Origin: a virus
Length of the DNA: 31,467 nt
Virus record (IMG/VR): IMGVR_UViG_3300042860_002330
Location: 1 to 31,467 of that record
Strand: one strand, 5' to 3'
The notes beneath the pieces are model-generated. The model saw only the letters and a list, made by a program, of their open reading frames with translations, did no database searches and was not told the DNA's origin. The stretch's first letter is position 1. Each line of letters opens with the position of its first letter. Position numbers and translations under genes: made by a program. Positions 7,296-13,469 of this stretch are shown one piece after another.

Positions 7296-7531
7296 GACTT
7301 CGGCCCTTCCCATACTGCCCAATGGGTAGGCTCCCATGATAGTTTTTCACTGCCGCATGACAGGTAAAACGACCACCAACCCACCTCTTCCGGGTCGCCA
7401 CCTAACTCCTGCACGTCTTTCTGCGTTTTGAACCAAGCCAACCTTACCAACGGCACCGTGGCTTGATCAACGTAAATCAGCACGTCCCTGCCATCGCGGG
7501 GGGCTGTCTCAATCGGCTGCCAATCAATCAT
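7292..7531 (-). CDS. DUF551-like small phage protein (second copy)
   Basis: 79 residues from ATG 7531 (ATGA overlap). It begins MIDWQPIETAPRDGRDVL and ends EPTHWAVWEGP, the same framework as the DUF551-like protein at 6443-6634 but longer in the middle, where Trp/Phe residues (VGWWSFYLSCG) sit. Function unknown. The two copies differ widely in sequence, so they represent an old duplication or independent acquisitions. Confidence 0.72.
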   Translation of the reverse strand: MIDWQPIETAPRDGRDVLIYVDQATVPLVRLAWFKTQKDVQELGGDPEEVGWWSFYLSCGSEKLSWEPTHWAVWEGPKS

Positions 7532-7740
7532 GGTTTTTCGTCCTGTTTTGGTGTCGTTGGCTGCAACCGCCCTGCAAGCCATTTAAACCGCCTCACAAGC
7601 CCCTCCAAATATTCCCGGCCCTCCTGGTCCAGCTTTGGGTGCTGCAAGCCGTCCTGGGCGGCTTTGGCGCGGCGCAGGCACTCCTCGGCAAGCGCATCAT
7701 CGGCATGGGCGCGCGCCACCTGGGCAGGGGTTAGGTCCAT
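7528..7740 (-). CDS. Hypothetical helical protein (70 aa)
   Basis: 70 residues from ATG 7740, which shares its A with the upstream TGA (TGATG). It is almost entirely helical and charged: DLTPAQVARAHADDALAEE, then RRAKAAQDGLQ, then YLEGLVRRFKWLAGRLQ, with a polar tail. No known domain recognised. It is coupled to the DUF551-like gene by ATGA. Confidence 0.55.
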   Translation of the reverse strand: MDLTPAQVARAHADDALAEECLRRAKAAQDGLQHPKLDQEGREYLEGLVRRFKWLAGRLQPTTPKQDEKP

Positions 7741-8096
7741 CAGCGCCACCGCTTGCCGTGCTGGGGTGCCCGGCGCGGGATCAGCCTGGAAGCAATCGCG
7801 CTTGTGAGGCCGGCAGGCGGTGGCCAGGGTTCACCAGCGGCTTGCCAAGCGTCGAAGGCTGTCTTGATGCTGGCTTTGGTCGGGTAATTGCGGGCGGGGT
7901 CTGGCGCTGTCTCGCAGGGGGCGGTGGGGGCGGTGGGGGCGGTGGGGGCGGTACGAGGAGGGACTTTTTCAAACCTCCCCACCTGCGCATATGCGTGCGC
8001 GCCCGTATTTGTGAAAGGTTGGGAAAACTCCCCATCGCATCGCCCCCTCCGCCCCCCTTTAAGGTCAAACAGGTCAAGCTGGGATTTCAAATTCAT
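7740..8096 (-). CDS. Hypothetical protein with Thr-Ala-Pro tandem repeat (118 aa)
   Basis: 118 residues; ATG 8096 overlaps the helicase stop by 23 bases. The N-terminus (MNLKSQLDLFDLKGG) resembles a short beta-clamp-type or peptide-docking motif (QLDLF), which is an inference. A low-complexity linker of four TAP units is encoded by a 9-bp tandem repeat. The C-terminal part contains KASIKTAFDAWQAAGEPWPPPAG and a basic tail. Unknown function, but placed directly after the replicative helicase. Confidence 0.5.
   Translation of the reverse strand: MNLKSQLDLFDLKGGRRGRCDGEFSQPFTNTGAHAYAQVGRFEKVPPRTAPTAPTAPTAPCETAPDPARNYPTKASIKTAFDAWQAAGEPWPPPAGLTSAIASRLIPRRAPQHGKRWR
7917..7951 (+). repeat. 9-bp tandem repeat forming four G5 runs (G-quadruplex candidate)
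   Basis: The plus strand holds four runs of five G (7917-7921, 7926-7930, 7935-7939, 7944-7948), each separated by CGGT. This matches the canonical G-quadruplex pattern with four-base loops. It encodes the Thr-Ala-Pro repeats of the gene on the minus strand, so the G-rich strand is the template strand of that gene. Confidence 0.85.
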
Positions 8097-9546
8097 CTTC
8101 GATCTCCTTCAGTTTGATGCCGCCTACCCAATCCTGCCCCCGCACGCGGCGACGGAATAAGCCCTTGCGGCGATTGATATTTTCGGCAAATTCTTGGTTG
8201 CTTGGGGCGTGTTCCCCGTTGGCTTTGGTCCAATTTCGGAAATCAGCGTAAAGGGCGCCAGGCCGCGCGCTGAAGGCTGCGTCAAGGGTGCAGCGCTCGC
8301 TAATCCACCTGCCGAAAGCGTCTTGAAGGTCAAAATACTCGGCTGTTTTTGCCGCAATGGCGGGCGCGGTGCCAAGGCGCTGCTGCTGCCACGCAAGGCA
8401 ACCCTCGATCATCCATTGCAGGATGGCCGGATATTCTGCCTCTAGCCGGGTCTTTAGGGTGTGGTCTGGCTGCGCCGGCTCATTGTCGAAAGGGACAATA
8501 CGCAACCGGCGCTCCATGGCCTTGCTGCGGCCCTTAAGGCGTGGCGCGTGGTTGCCGACGAACATCAGCTTGTATTGCGGCCAGTATTCGAAGGGGCGTC
8601 CGAACGGCTGGCGCGCGGAGACTGGCGCCTCGTTGCCGGTCAATTCCTTAATCTGGCTTTCTGCCCATGCGTGGCCTGCCTCTGTCTCTGACGCGGTGAC
8701 AAGGCGACTTCCAGCCATGCGGGCGCGGTAGTATTCCACGTTCATGCGGCTATCTGCCGTGAAGGCCCCCATGGGCGCCGCTACGGCATAACCGCCTAGG
8801 ATCGTGGTGACTGTGGTGACAAACACGCCCTTGCCGTTGCCGCCGCTGCCGTACAGGAAGGCGAGCATTTCCTCTGTCACGTCGCCGGTCAGGAAATACC
8901 CGCAAAGGCGCTGGAGGAAAGCAATGGTTTCCGGGTCGTTGGCTGTCGCTTCGATTAGGAAGCTGCGCCATAGTACCGGATCGGATGAAGGCGCGGCAGG
9001 GGCTATAAGCGTGTTTCGGCTGATGTATTCGCCGGGCTTGGCATCGCGTTTCTTGCCGGTTTTCAGGTCTACCACGCCACCCGGCACGCCAAGAAGCCAA
9101 GGGTCAGCATCCCACACCCCTTGATGCACTGCGATGCGCGTGTCTGACTGTGCAAACGCTAGGACGTTGCGCGTGAACGCCAGCTTGCCCATAGCCTTGC
9201 GCTCGCCCTCAGATATGCCAGGCGTGGCTTGAAGGTCGCGCAAGAATTGCCGGGCGCGGTCATTGGCCTCGCCTATCCCGTCAACCGTCCACTTGCCCTT
9301 GCTGAAAAGAAACCATTGGTTAGCGGTATGGTCCCAAACCATCTTGCCTTCCTGCTTTGCCGCAAAGGCAAGGGCGGCTTGTTCCTCCGAAAAGGACATG
9401 ATACCGGCTTCAGACTTGGCAGACTTGGCGGCGGCACGTTGCTGGCGTGCCGAGCCTGTGAGCGCGCGGTTCCAGTCGTCGGGGTCATAGTCTGACACGT
9501 CTAGCGTCCGGTTCGACTGCTTCAAGAATGCGGCGGGCGGCTTCAT
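8074..9546 (-). CDS. D5-like SF3 helicase (phage/plasmid primase C-terminal type)
   Basis: 490 residues. A D5_N-type domain spans about residues 60-210 (QGVWDADPWLLGVPGGVVDLKTG split around 142-164). The SF3 ATPase has Walker A GSGGNGKG at 233-240, an acidic B-type motif ASETEAG at 285-291, and a sensor segment LMFVGNHAP at 327-335, followed by AMERRLRIVPF. It probably unwinds the phage origin. The archaeo-eukaryotic primase domain often fused to such proteins is missing. The start is uncertain: ATG 9546 overlaps the previous gene by 62 bases, with GTG 9498 and ATG 9399 as in-frame alternatives. Confidence 0.9.
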   Translation of the reverse strand: MKPPAAFLKQSNRTLDVSDYDPDDWNRALTGSARQQRAAAKSAKSEAGIMSFSEEQAALAFAAKQEGKMVWDHTANQWFLFSKGKWTVDGIGEANDRARQFLRDLQATPGISEGERKAMGKLAFTRNVLAFAQSDTRIAVHQGVWDADPWLLGVPGGVVDLKTGKKRDAKPGEYISRNTLIAPAAPSSDPVLWRSFLIEATANDPETIAFLQRLCGYFLTGDVTEEMLAFLYGSGGNGKGVFVTTVTTILGGYAVAAPMGAFTADSRMNVEYYRARMAGSRLVTASETEAGHAWAESQIKELTGNEAPVSARQPFGRPFEYWPQYKLMFVGNHAPRLKGRSKAMERRLRIVPFDNEPAQPDHTLKTRLEAEYPAILQWMIEGCLAWQQQRLGTAPAIAAKTAEYFDLQDAFGRWISERCTLDAAFSARPGALYADFRNWTKANGEHAPSNQEFAENINRRKGLFRRRVRGQDWVGGIKLKEIEDEFEIPA

Positions 9547-9901
9547 TCTCCGACATCTCCCAAGTGTAGCTTGCTAGGCTGATGATGCTGCGCCCTTTGG
9601 CGCCGTCCGTTTTCCAATCACATGAAACAGTGCAGAACCAGACGGCAGGCGTTTTTCGACTGCGAATCAACAAAAGGACTGGCCAATCCGCACGATCTGC
9701 GCGCGTGTCTAAACTCTCGCTCAATATGGCGTATTCATACCAAAGCGGCGTTCCAATGCGCGGCGCCTGAAATATCGCGCGCTTGTATCCCATCGCGGCC
9801 AATGCCATAGCCAAACTATCGCGCGACATGCGCGCGTATTCATTGGCGATCTCTGCCGCAGTTGGCGCGGGAAGCGGATCATAGATTGACCGGCGCTTCA
9901 T
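9485..9901 (-). CDS. Hypothetical protein (138 aa) upstream of helicase
   Basis: 138 residues; ATG 9901 overlaps the preceding gene's stop (ATGA). An N-terminal helix (TAAEIANEYARMSRD) is followed by an alpha/beta region with several Trp residues (PLWYEYAILSE, WPVLLLIRSRK, AVWFCTVSCDWK) and a C-terminal helix (NEAARRILEAVE). I do not recognise a family. Its place directly before a primase-less helicase makes a replication-accessory role plausible, but no polymerase or primase motif is visible. Confidence 0.55.
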   Translation of the reverse strand: MKRRSIYDPLPAPTAAEIANEYARMSRDSLAMALAAMGYKRAIFQAPRIGTPLWYEYAILSESLDTRADRADWPVLLLIRSRKTPAVWFCTVSCDWKTDGAKGRSIISLASYTWEMSENEAARRILEAVEPDARRVRL

Positions 9902-10068
9902 GTCTTGCCTTGTTTGTGCGTCTCAAAATGCGCCTCGCGCTCCGCATCCTCTACCGGATCAGGCACGCGCTCGGCAAGATTGCGGGCGAAGCGCTGGTAA
10001 AAGGCAAGGCGCTGTTCTAGGGTGGACGGGATGGGTTCAAGCCCGGCAAGGGTGGCGCTACGCTGCAT
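9898..10068 (-). CDS. Hypothetical small helical protein (56 aa)
   Basis: 56 residues from ATG 10068, which overlaps the upstream stop by 11 bases; an upstream TTG in frame at 10092 is less likely. It contains a charged helix (LEQRLAFYQRFARNLAER) and ends EDAEREAHFETHKQGKT. No family recognised. It is coupled to the next gene by ATGA. Confidence 0.5.
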   Translation of the reverse strand: MQRSATLAGLEPIPSTLEQRLAFYQRFARNLAERVPDPVEDAEREAHFETHKQGKT

Positions 10069-10690
10069 GGCGGCGCTCCGCTGTCCGGGCAATCGAAAGC
10101 AATAAATCCCGAAACTCGGGCGGTGATGCCGCCCGTGCCGACTTCTTTTTTTGTCCGCCCAAGCTTCCGGTAATGCCGCACCGACGCGCTTTTTTATAAC
10201 CGTGGCGCTCTAACATAATTGGGCACAACCGCTGCTCAGCGGCGCCCCAACGAAGCGAAGGAAGACTTGTTCCATTGGCGTAAAGCCAAGTCGCCTTTTG
10301 GCCCGGATGACCGTAATGGCCCTGCTCAACATAGCAACCCCACCCGCCAAACCAGTCAGCGACACACCATCCGCCAGTGTGAGGGGGAGCAATTAACCCA
10401 AAATGGCGCCAAGCGTTGCTGTATGCCGGATGTTCAATCACGCCACCCCATCTACGTGTCGCCATAAGGGCTGCCTCAAAACAACCGCCGTCATCACCAA
10501 GCCGGTACAGATTTTTATTCGGCTTGCGCGGTGACCCAAACCACATACGCCCCCACCGCTCGCACGGCGGATGCGCGACAACCGGCCAAGGCCCCGCGTA
10601 TTGCCGCGCGTCGCGCGCTTGGTCCCAAGGATCAACGCCCGGAAGGCCGTAATATGCGCCGCCTGGTTCGACATAAAGCGCAGCTATCAT
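10058..10690 (-). CDS. Conserved phage protein with PPC motif, possibly methyltransferase-like
   Basis: 210 residues from ATG 10690 (ATGA overlap). It reads IAALYVEPGGAYYGLPGVDPWD at the start, then VVAHPPCERWGRMWFG, GGVIEHPAYSNAW, YVEQGHYGHPGQKATWLY, and ends TPPEFR-like (SPPEFRDLLLSIAR). The same framework occurs in uncharacterised proteins of many phages. The PPC motif, the IEHP segment and the PEFRDLL tail recall cytosine DNA methyltransferases, but the usual glycine-rich SAM-binding motif is not clear, so a DNA-modification role is only a guess. It sits between a VRR nuclease and helicase genes. Confidence 0.6.
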   Translation of the reverse strand: MIAALYVEPGGAYYGLPGVDPWDQARDARQYAGPWPVVAHPPCERWGRMWFGSPRKPNKNLYRLGDDGGCFEAALMATRRWGGVIEHPAYSNAWRHFGLIAPPHTGGWCVADWFGGWGCYVEQGHYGHPGQKATWLYANGTSLPSLRWGAAEQRLCPIMLERHGYKKARRCGITGSLGGQKKKSARAASPPEFRDLLLSIARTAERRHAA

Positions 10691-11031
10691 CTCACCGGCC
10701 ATCCCCATTCTTGCAACATCAGCACCGCGTCATCCTGCGACCGCACCACCGCCACATCATGCCCCATACGGCGCAGCATGGCGAGGCAGTCGTCTTGCGC
10801 GGCGCTGGTGCGGCCTTTCTCGGCCTTTACTTCAAGGAACGCGATGCGCTTGTCCGGCCCTACCAGCGTCAAGTCAGGCCATCCGGTGATCATGCCTTCT
10901 GCCTTGAGCATCCTGCCGCCGATCACGCTGCGCTTGCCCGCATTGGGCGAATGATGGCACACCACGCCAGACAGGGCCAGGCGGCGCTTAATGGCGATCT
11001 GAATGGCACGCTCTGGCGCGGCGCGGGTCAT
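10687..11031 (-). CDS. VRR-NUC family nuclease
   Basis: 114 residues; starts at ATG 11031 (ATGA overlap with preceding gene). The N-terminal helix (PERAIQIAIKRRLAL) leads to GWPDLTLVG (D53) and IAFLEVKAEKG (E67, K69), followed by SAAQDDCLAMLRRMG. This D...ExK arrangement, then Q and a helix, is the VRR-NUC/PD-(D/E)XK core. Stand-alone phage members are thought to act as structure-specific nucleases or resolvases during recombination and packaging. It lies near the helicase, fitting DNA metabolism. Confidence 0.88.
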   Translation of the reverse strand: MTRAAPERAIQIAIKRRLALSGVVCHHSPNAGKRSVIGGRMLKAEGMITGWPDLTLVGPDKRIAFLEVKAEKGRTSAAQDDCLAMLRRMGHDVAVVRSQDDAVLMLQEWGWPVR

Positions 11032-11201
11032 GGTTCATCCCTCACATGCTTATAGCTTTCGCCGTTGCGGATGCTCCAAATCACTTTCTGGGTCACGCCG
11101 TAATGTTGCGCCAGCACCGGCCCCGGTATTGGATTGACGCGAATTTCCCGCACATCATCATCGGATAGCTTGCGGGCGCGTTGTGGCAAGGCGCGGGTCA
11201 T
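11028..11201 (-). CDS. Small helix-turn-helix protein (57 aa)
   Basis: 57 residues, with ATGA overlaps at both ends. The pattern KLSDDDVREIRVNP, then VLAQHYGVTQKVIWSIRNG, then SYKHV is the layout of short phage HTH proteins: a DDVREIR helix, a recognition pair L-xx-YGV-xxx-VI-xIR-G, and a Y/W-x-HV end. It probably binds DNA, perhaps as an accessory regulator or the DNA-binding partner of the adjacent nuclease. Confidence 0.7.
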   Translation of the reverse strand: MTRALPQRARKLSDDDVREIRVNPIPGPVLAQHYGVTQKVIWSIRNGESYKHVRDEP

Positions 11202-11338
11202 TGCGGCGTTGCCTGCAAATATGCGACCATCTTTTCAGCCTTTTCCAGCCGATCCAACAGCTTCAGCATATCCGCCTTCGCCACCATAACCACGGCAGGC
11301 CCGGCTTCCACCAGCGCGCGGTATTCGTCGTTGTTCAT
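11198..11338 (-). CDS. Hypothetical small helical protein (46 aa)
   Basis: 46 residues from ATG 11338, which overlaps the stop of the preceding 41-residue gene. It starts MNNDEYRALVEAGPAV and continues as a coiled-coil-like helix (KLLDRLEKAEKMVAYLQ). No family recognised. The overlap with both neighbours and the heptad spacing of Leu support it as a real gene. Confidence 0.5.
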   Translation of the reverse strand: MNNDEYRALVEAGPAVVMVAKADMLKLLDRLEKAEKMVAYLQATPQ

Positions 11339-11460
11339 AACCCAATCACTCCTGCAACGTATTCGACGGACAGAATCACGCCGACGAAAATGGCGAAAAC
11401 CGCCAATCCAAAAAGCGCAAAGCCAAATAGAACCTTGACGCTGTTTAAGGCGGCGCTCAT
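11335..11460 (-). CDS. Very small single-span membrane protein (41 aa)
   Basis: 41 residues. ATG 11460 overlaps the preceding stop (ATGA), and its own stop overlaps the next start. After a short polar N-terminus (MSAALNSVK) it is nearly all hydrophobic (VLFGFALFGLAVFAIFVGV, then ILSVEYVAGVIGL), enough for one or two membrane passes. Function unknown. Confidence 0.55.
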   Translation of the reverse strand: MSAALNSVKVLFGFALFGLAVFAIFVGVILSVEYVAGVIGL

Positions 11461-11627
11461 TTCTTCGCCTCCACCGTGCAAACAATATCCTTGATCATCA
11501 GCGCCGGATGCAGCCCCGCCCGAACATACGCCTGCGCCGTCACGCAGCTACGATGCGCTTGATAGCCCGGCTCGCAAGCGGTGCCGTCACTGGCGCAGAT
11601 AAGGAAGGTCAGGACGATCAGGGTCAT
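11457..11627 (-). CDS. Small predicted exported protein with four cysteines (56 aa)
   Basis: 56 residues; ATG 11627 overlaps the methyltransferase stop (ATGA). The hydrophobic start MTLIVLTFLICAS looks like a signal peptide or membrane anchor. The rest is polar with Cys at 11, 18, 28 and 50, which could form disulfides outside the cytoplasm. No lipobox is evident. No family recognised. Confidence 0.5.
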   Translation of the reverse strand: MTLIVLTFLICASDGTACEPGYQAHRSCVTAQAYVRAGLHPALMIKDIVCTVEAKK

Positions 11628-12259
11628 GGCGGCGCATCCCGGAACATATCGCCTTGGCGCTGCGCTTGTTCGATGCGGCGGCAGGCTATGTCGAAGTAGC
11701 GCGGCTCGATCTCAATCCCGACGAAGGGATGGCGCATCTGCATTGCCGCCACGCCGGTTGAACCGCTACCCATGTAGGGATCAAGGATCACGCCGCCGGG
11801 CGGGACCTTGGCCTGTTCAATGCACCAGCGCATGAGGGCAACGGGCTTTTCGGTCGGGTGCCCGTGTTCAACGCGCCCAACATTTCCATCCCAACACTTG
11901 GCTGGGCGGTCCAAATTTGTCCAAGCCATTTCAAAATCCGCCATGGTTGGTACCGCATTGATCTTGCGCCACATAAACCAGCAACGGTTTGGAGTAAGCG
12001 CGAAATATTGCCCCCCCCAAAGGACAACGCGCGCGGACATGCCGCACAATTCGGCTAAAAATGTTTGATGCGGCGGCTCTTGGTCCCATGCAAGCATATC
12101 CGCGCGAGTAGCCGTAGCGCCCCAAGTCCCGCCCTTCATCTTGTCGCCCAACCCATACGGCGGATCAGTAATCACCGCCGCTGGCCGCTCCAGCCCCGGC
12201 GCAATCTCCCGGCAGTCGCCAAGATACAGCGTTGCCAGGCCAATGACTTCTTTACGCAT
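11624..12259 (-). CDS. DNA methyltransferase (N6-adenine/N4-cytosine, beta-type order)
   Basis: 211 residues from ATG 12259, which shares its A with the GcrA stop codon (TGATG). Catalytic motif IV is DPPY at residues 32-35. The SAM-binding motif comes late, as LDPYMGSGSTGVA at 159-171, followed by VGIEIEPRYFDIA at 180-192, and HPTEKPVALM at 134-143 precedes it. Motif IV before motif I is the beta-class order also used by CcrM. The compact size and lack of a partner nuclease mark it as an orphan phage methylase that could protect phage DNA or change host methylation. Its target site cannot be read from sequence. Confidence 0.92.
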   Translation of the reverse strand: MRKEVIGLATLYLGDCREIAPGLERPAAVITDPPYGLGDKMKGGTWGATATRADMLAWDQEPPHQTFLAELCGMSARVVLWGGQYFALTPNRCWFMWRKINAVPTMADFEMAWTNLDRPAKCWDGNVGRVEHGHPTEKPVALMRWCIEQAKVPPGGVILDPYMGSGSTGVAAMQMRHPFVGIEIEPRYFDIACRRIEQAQRQGDMFRDAPP

Positions 12260-12885
12260 CACCCGCGCGCCCAAATCACGCCGCGATTTTTCAGCCAGGT
12301 CGCAGGCGGTGGATTCGTCGCGCTCTTGGCAGGCGGCGCCGCGTAAATCAAAGCAAAATGTTCCGGGCAATAAGGCGATTTCAGCCCGCGCGCATTGGCC
12401 CGCACTGGTTCATTGCAGGTGCGGTCGCCAATCGGATGGCAGCACTTTTTCCCCAAAAAGACCCGAGGCGGCGGCGTTTCCGCAACCGCCTCGGGCAAGT
12501 TTTCAACCCGAGGGGAGGCGCTCGGGCGCTCAACGGCGGAGGAAACGCCGGAGATGATAGCGGCACGAGACCGCGATGGGGAAGCCGCCCGCGCTTCGAA
12601 GACGGGAAGTTCTTGCGGATTGCGGGCGGCAGGCCGGGACACCATGCCCCGGCTTTTCGGTGACGCGATATTGGCTGGCGCTTCACGCGCCGGCAATCTC
12701 AAGCGCCGCGCCTTGCCAATAACCGCGTTTTTGCTGATACCCATCCGGCGCCCGATTTCCGCCGTGGATGCGCCCGTCGCCCATTCAGCGCGTAGCGTGG
12801 CTACATCGCTTTCATTCCAATCGCGGTTCTCAAAAGCGCGCCGCCCCGTGCCGCGCTCGTGATTCATCGGCGCAAGATATCTCAT
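12259..12885 (-). CDS. GcrA-like cell-cycle regulator
   Basis: 208 residues from ATG 12885 (ATGA overlap; an upstream TTG is unlikely). The N-terminal DNA-binding part (about 22-66) reads DWNESDVATLRAEWATGAS, then AEIGRRMG-SKNAVIGKARRL, the GcrA pattern. A long Pro/Ala/Ser-rich linker follows. The C-terminal domain has CCHPIGDRTC near residue 148 and SPYCPEHFALIY near residue 170, matching the GcrA C-terminal C-x-PIGD...YC-xx-H-xx-xY signature that contacts sigma factor. In Caulobacter, GcrA binds sigma-70 and activates genes with methylated GANTC. The gene is translationally coupled to a DNA methyltransferase. Confidence 0.88.
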   Translation of the reverse strand: MRYLAPMNHERGTGRRAFENRDWNESDVATLRAEWATGASTAEIGRRMGISKNAVIGKARRLRLPAREAPANIASPKSRGMVSRPAARNPQELPVFEARAASPSRSRAAIISGVSSAVERPSASPRVENLPEAVAETPPPRVFLGKKCCHPIGDRTCNEPVRANARGLKSPYCPEHFALIYAAPPAKSATNPPPATWLKNRGVIWARG

Positions 12886-13154
12886 TGGCGCCACCAAGAC
12901 GGCCTACGGTCAATGCCACCGACTGTTTTATCGTCAAGCAGCGCATTTTTTTTAATGGCGTCAGACGTCATTTTTTTTGAATGCGCTTTAGCCGTCACAT
13001 AGAAAATTTGATTGATTTCTGAAGGCGGAGCGCGCTTCACGCCAATCAAATTGATGCGGTCGCCAAGGCTTTCAAAAGCCTTGCTAACCGTGAATAGCCT
13101 CTCGCCAATGAACCAAAACACGCGCGCAACGGCGCGGGATAGCTTGGCTTTCAT
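12882..13154 (-). CDS. Hypothetical basic protein (90 aa) next to repressor
   Basis: 90 residues; ATG 13154 overlaps the repressor stop (ATGA), so it is translated with it. It is strongly basic, with a hydrophobic/aromatic N-terminal helix (VARVFWFIGERLFTVSKAFESL) and a Lys-rich middle (TAKAHSKKMTSDAIKKN). No recognised domain. Its position as second gene of the repressor transcript suggests a regulatory partner, but this is inference. Confidence 0.5.
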   Translation of the reverse strand: MKAKLSRAVARVFWFIGERLFTVSKAFESLGDRINLIGVKRAPPSEINQIFYVTAKAHSKKMTSDAIKKNALLDDKTVGGIDRRPSWWRQ

Positions 13155-13357
13155 TTACTTGGCCTCCATTCCAAGATAGCGCCAATTTGTTCCGCGCTCC
13201 ACTTCCTGCGGCGCATCATAGCGCGCAACGTAGCATGATACCGATACGGCACTCCTTGCGCCCGCCATTTTTTTACGGCGCCAGGCGTTGAACCAACAGC
13301 CTGCGCCAGCTTTGCCGGTCCACCAAAGAAGGCGACCATATGTTCGGTGTCTTTCAT
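13151..13357 (-). CDS. Small Cro/YdaS-like HTH regulator, probable switch repressor
   Basis: 68 residues. A single helix-turn-helix is visible: MVAFFGGPAKLAQAVGSTPG, then AVKKWRAQGVPYRYHATLRA. The layout L-x-F-GG-xKLA-x-A-G, then V-x-x-W-x-x-x-GVP-x-x-x-x, is the Cro-like/YdaS (carph-isopro) pattern. There is no protease-type C-terminal domain, so it resembles Cro more than CI. It is the first gene of the minus operon, and its ATG begins about seven bases after a TAGGGT -10 box, predicting a leaderless transcript. It faces the three A6TAT operator-like sites at 13376-13424. Confidence 0.8.
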   Translation of the reverse strand: MKDTEHMVAFFGGPAKLAQAVGSTPGAVKKWRAQGVPYRYHATLRAMMRRRKWSAEQIGAILEWRPSK

Positions 13358-13363
13358 GTGCCT

Positions 13364-13393
13364 ACCCTACGCCAGAAAAAATATCCGCGTCAA
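13364..13393 (-). promoter_or_regulatory. Promoter for the repressor operon (leftward)
   Basis: On the minus strand, TTGACG (13393-13388), an 18-base spacer containing ATATTTTTT, and TAGGGT (13369-13364). The usual distance from -10 to start puts +1 at 13357, the A of the repressor ATG, so the transcript would have no leader. The element mirrors the rightward promoter at 13407-13435. Confidence 0.7.
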
Positions 13394-13424
13394 GGGAAAA
13401 AATATCTTGACGGAAATATTTTTT
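13376..13424. promoter_or_regulatory. Three A6TAT operator-like sites in the divergent switch
   Basis: AAAAAATAT occurs at 13376-13384 and 13397-13405 in direct orientation and as ATATTTTTT at 13416-13424. The first and third lie in the -35/-10 spacers of the leftward and rightward promoters; the second is near the centre. The spacing is about two helical turns (21 and 19 bases). The arrangement suggests cooperative repressor binding, comparable in logic to a three-site lambda-type operator, although each site is AT-rich and could also bend DNA. Confidence 0.65.
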
Positions 13425-13435
13425 AGGCATAGGGT
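13407..13435 (+). promoter_or_regulatory. Promoter for the rightward early operon
   Basis: TTGACG (13407-13412), a 17-base spacer containing ATATTTTTT, and TAGGGT (13430-13435). Predicted start is 13442, giving a 28-base leader with an AGAGG ribosome-binding site (13456-13460) nine bases before ATG 13470. It is nearly identical, in mirror image, to the repressor promoter. Confidence 0.7.
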
Positions 13436-13469
13436 TAGCACATCGCAACCCGAACAGAGGCACCAAGCC

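Noticed and set aside
7781-8077. Minus-strand frame with a long polyproline run
   Set aside because: Alternate phase of the 9-bp repeat; the Thr-Ala-Pro frame keeps the overlaps with both neighbours.
12259-12370. Longer N-terminus for the DNA methyltransferase
   Set aside because: The extra 37 residues overlap the GcrA C-terminal region and have no methyltransferase features; ATG 12259 with the TGATG junction fits the operon pattern.
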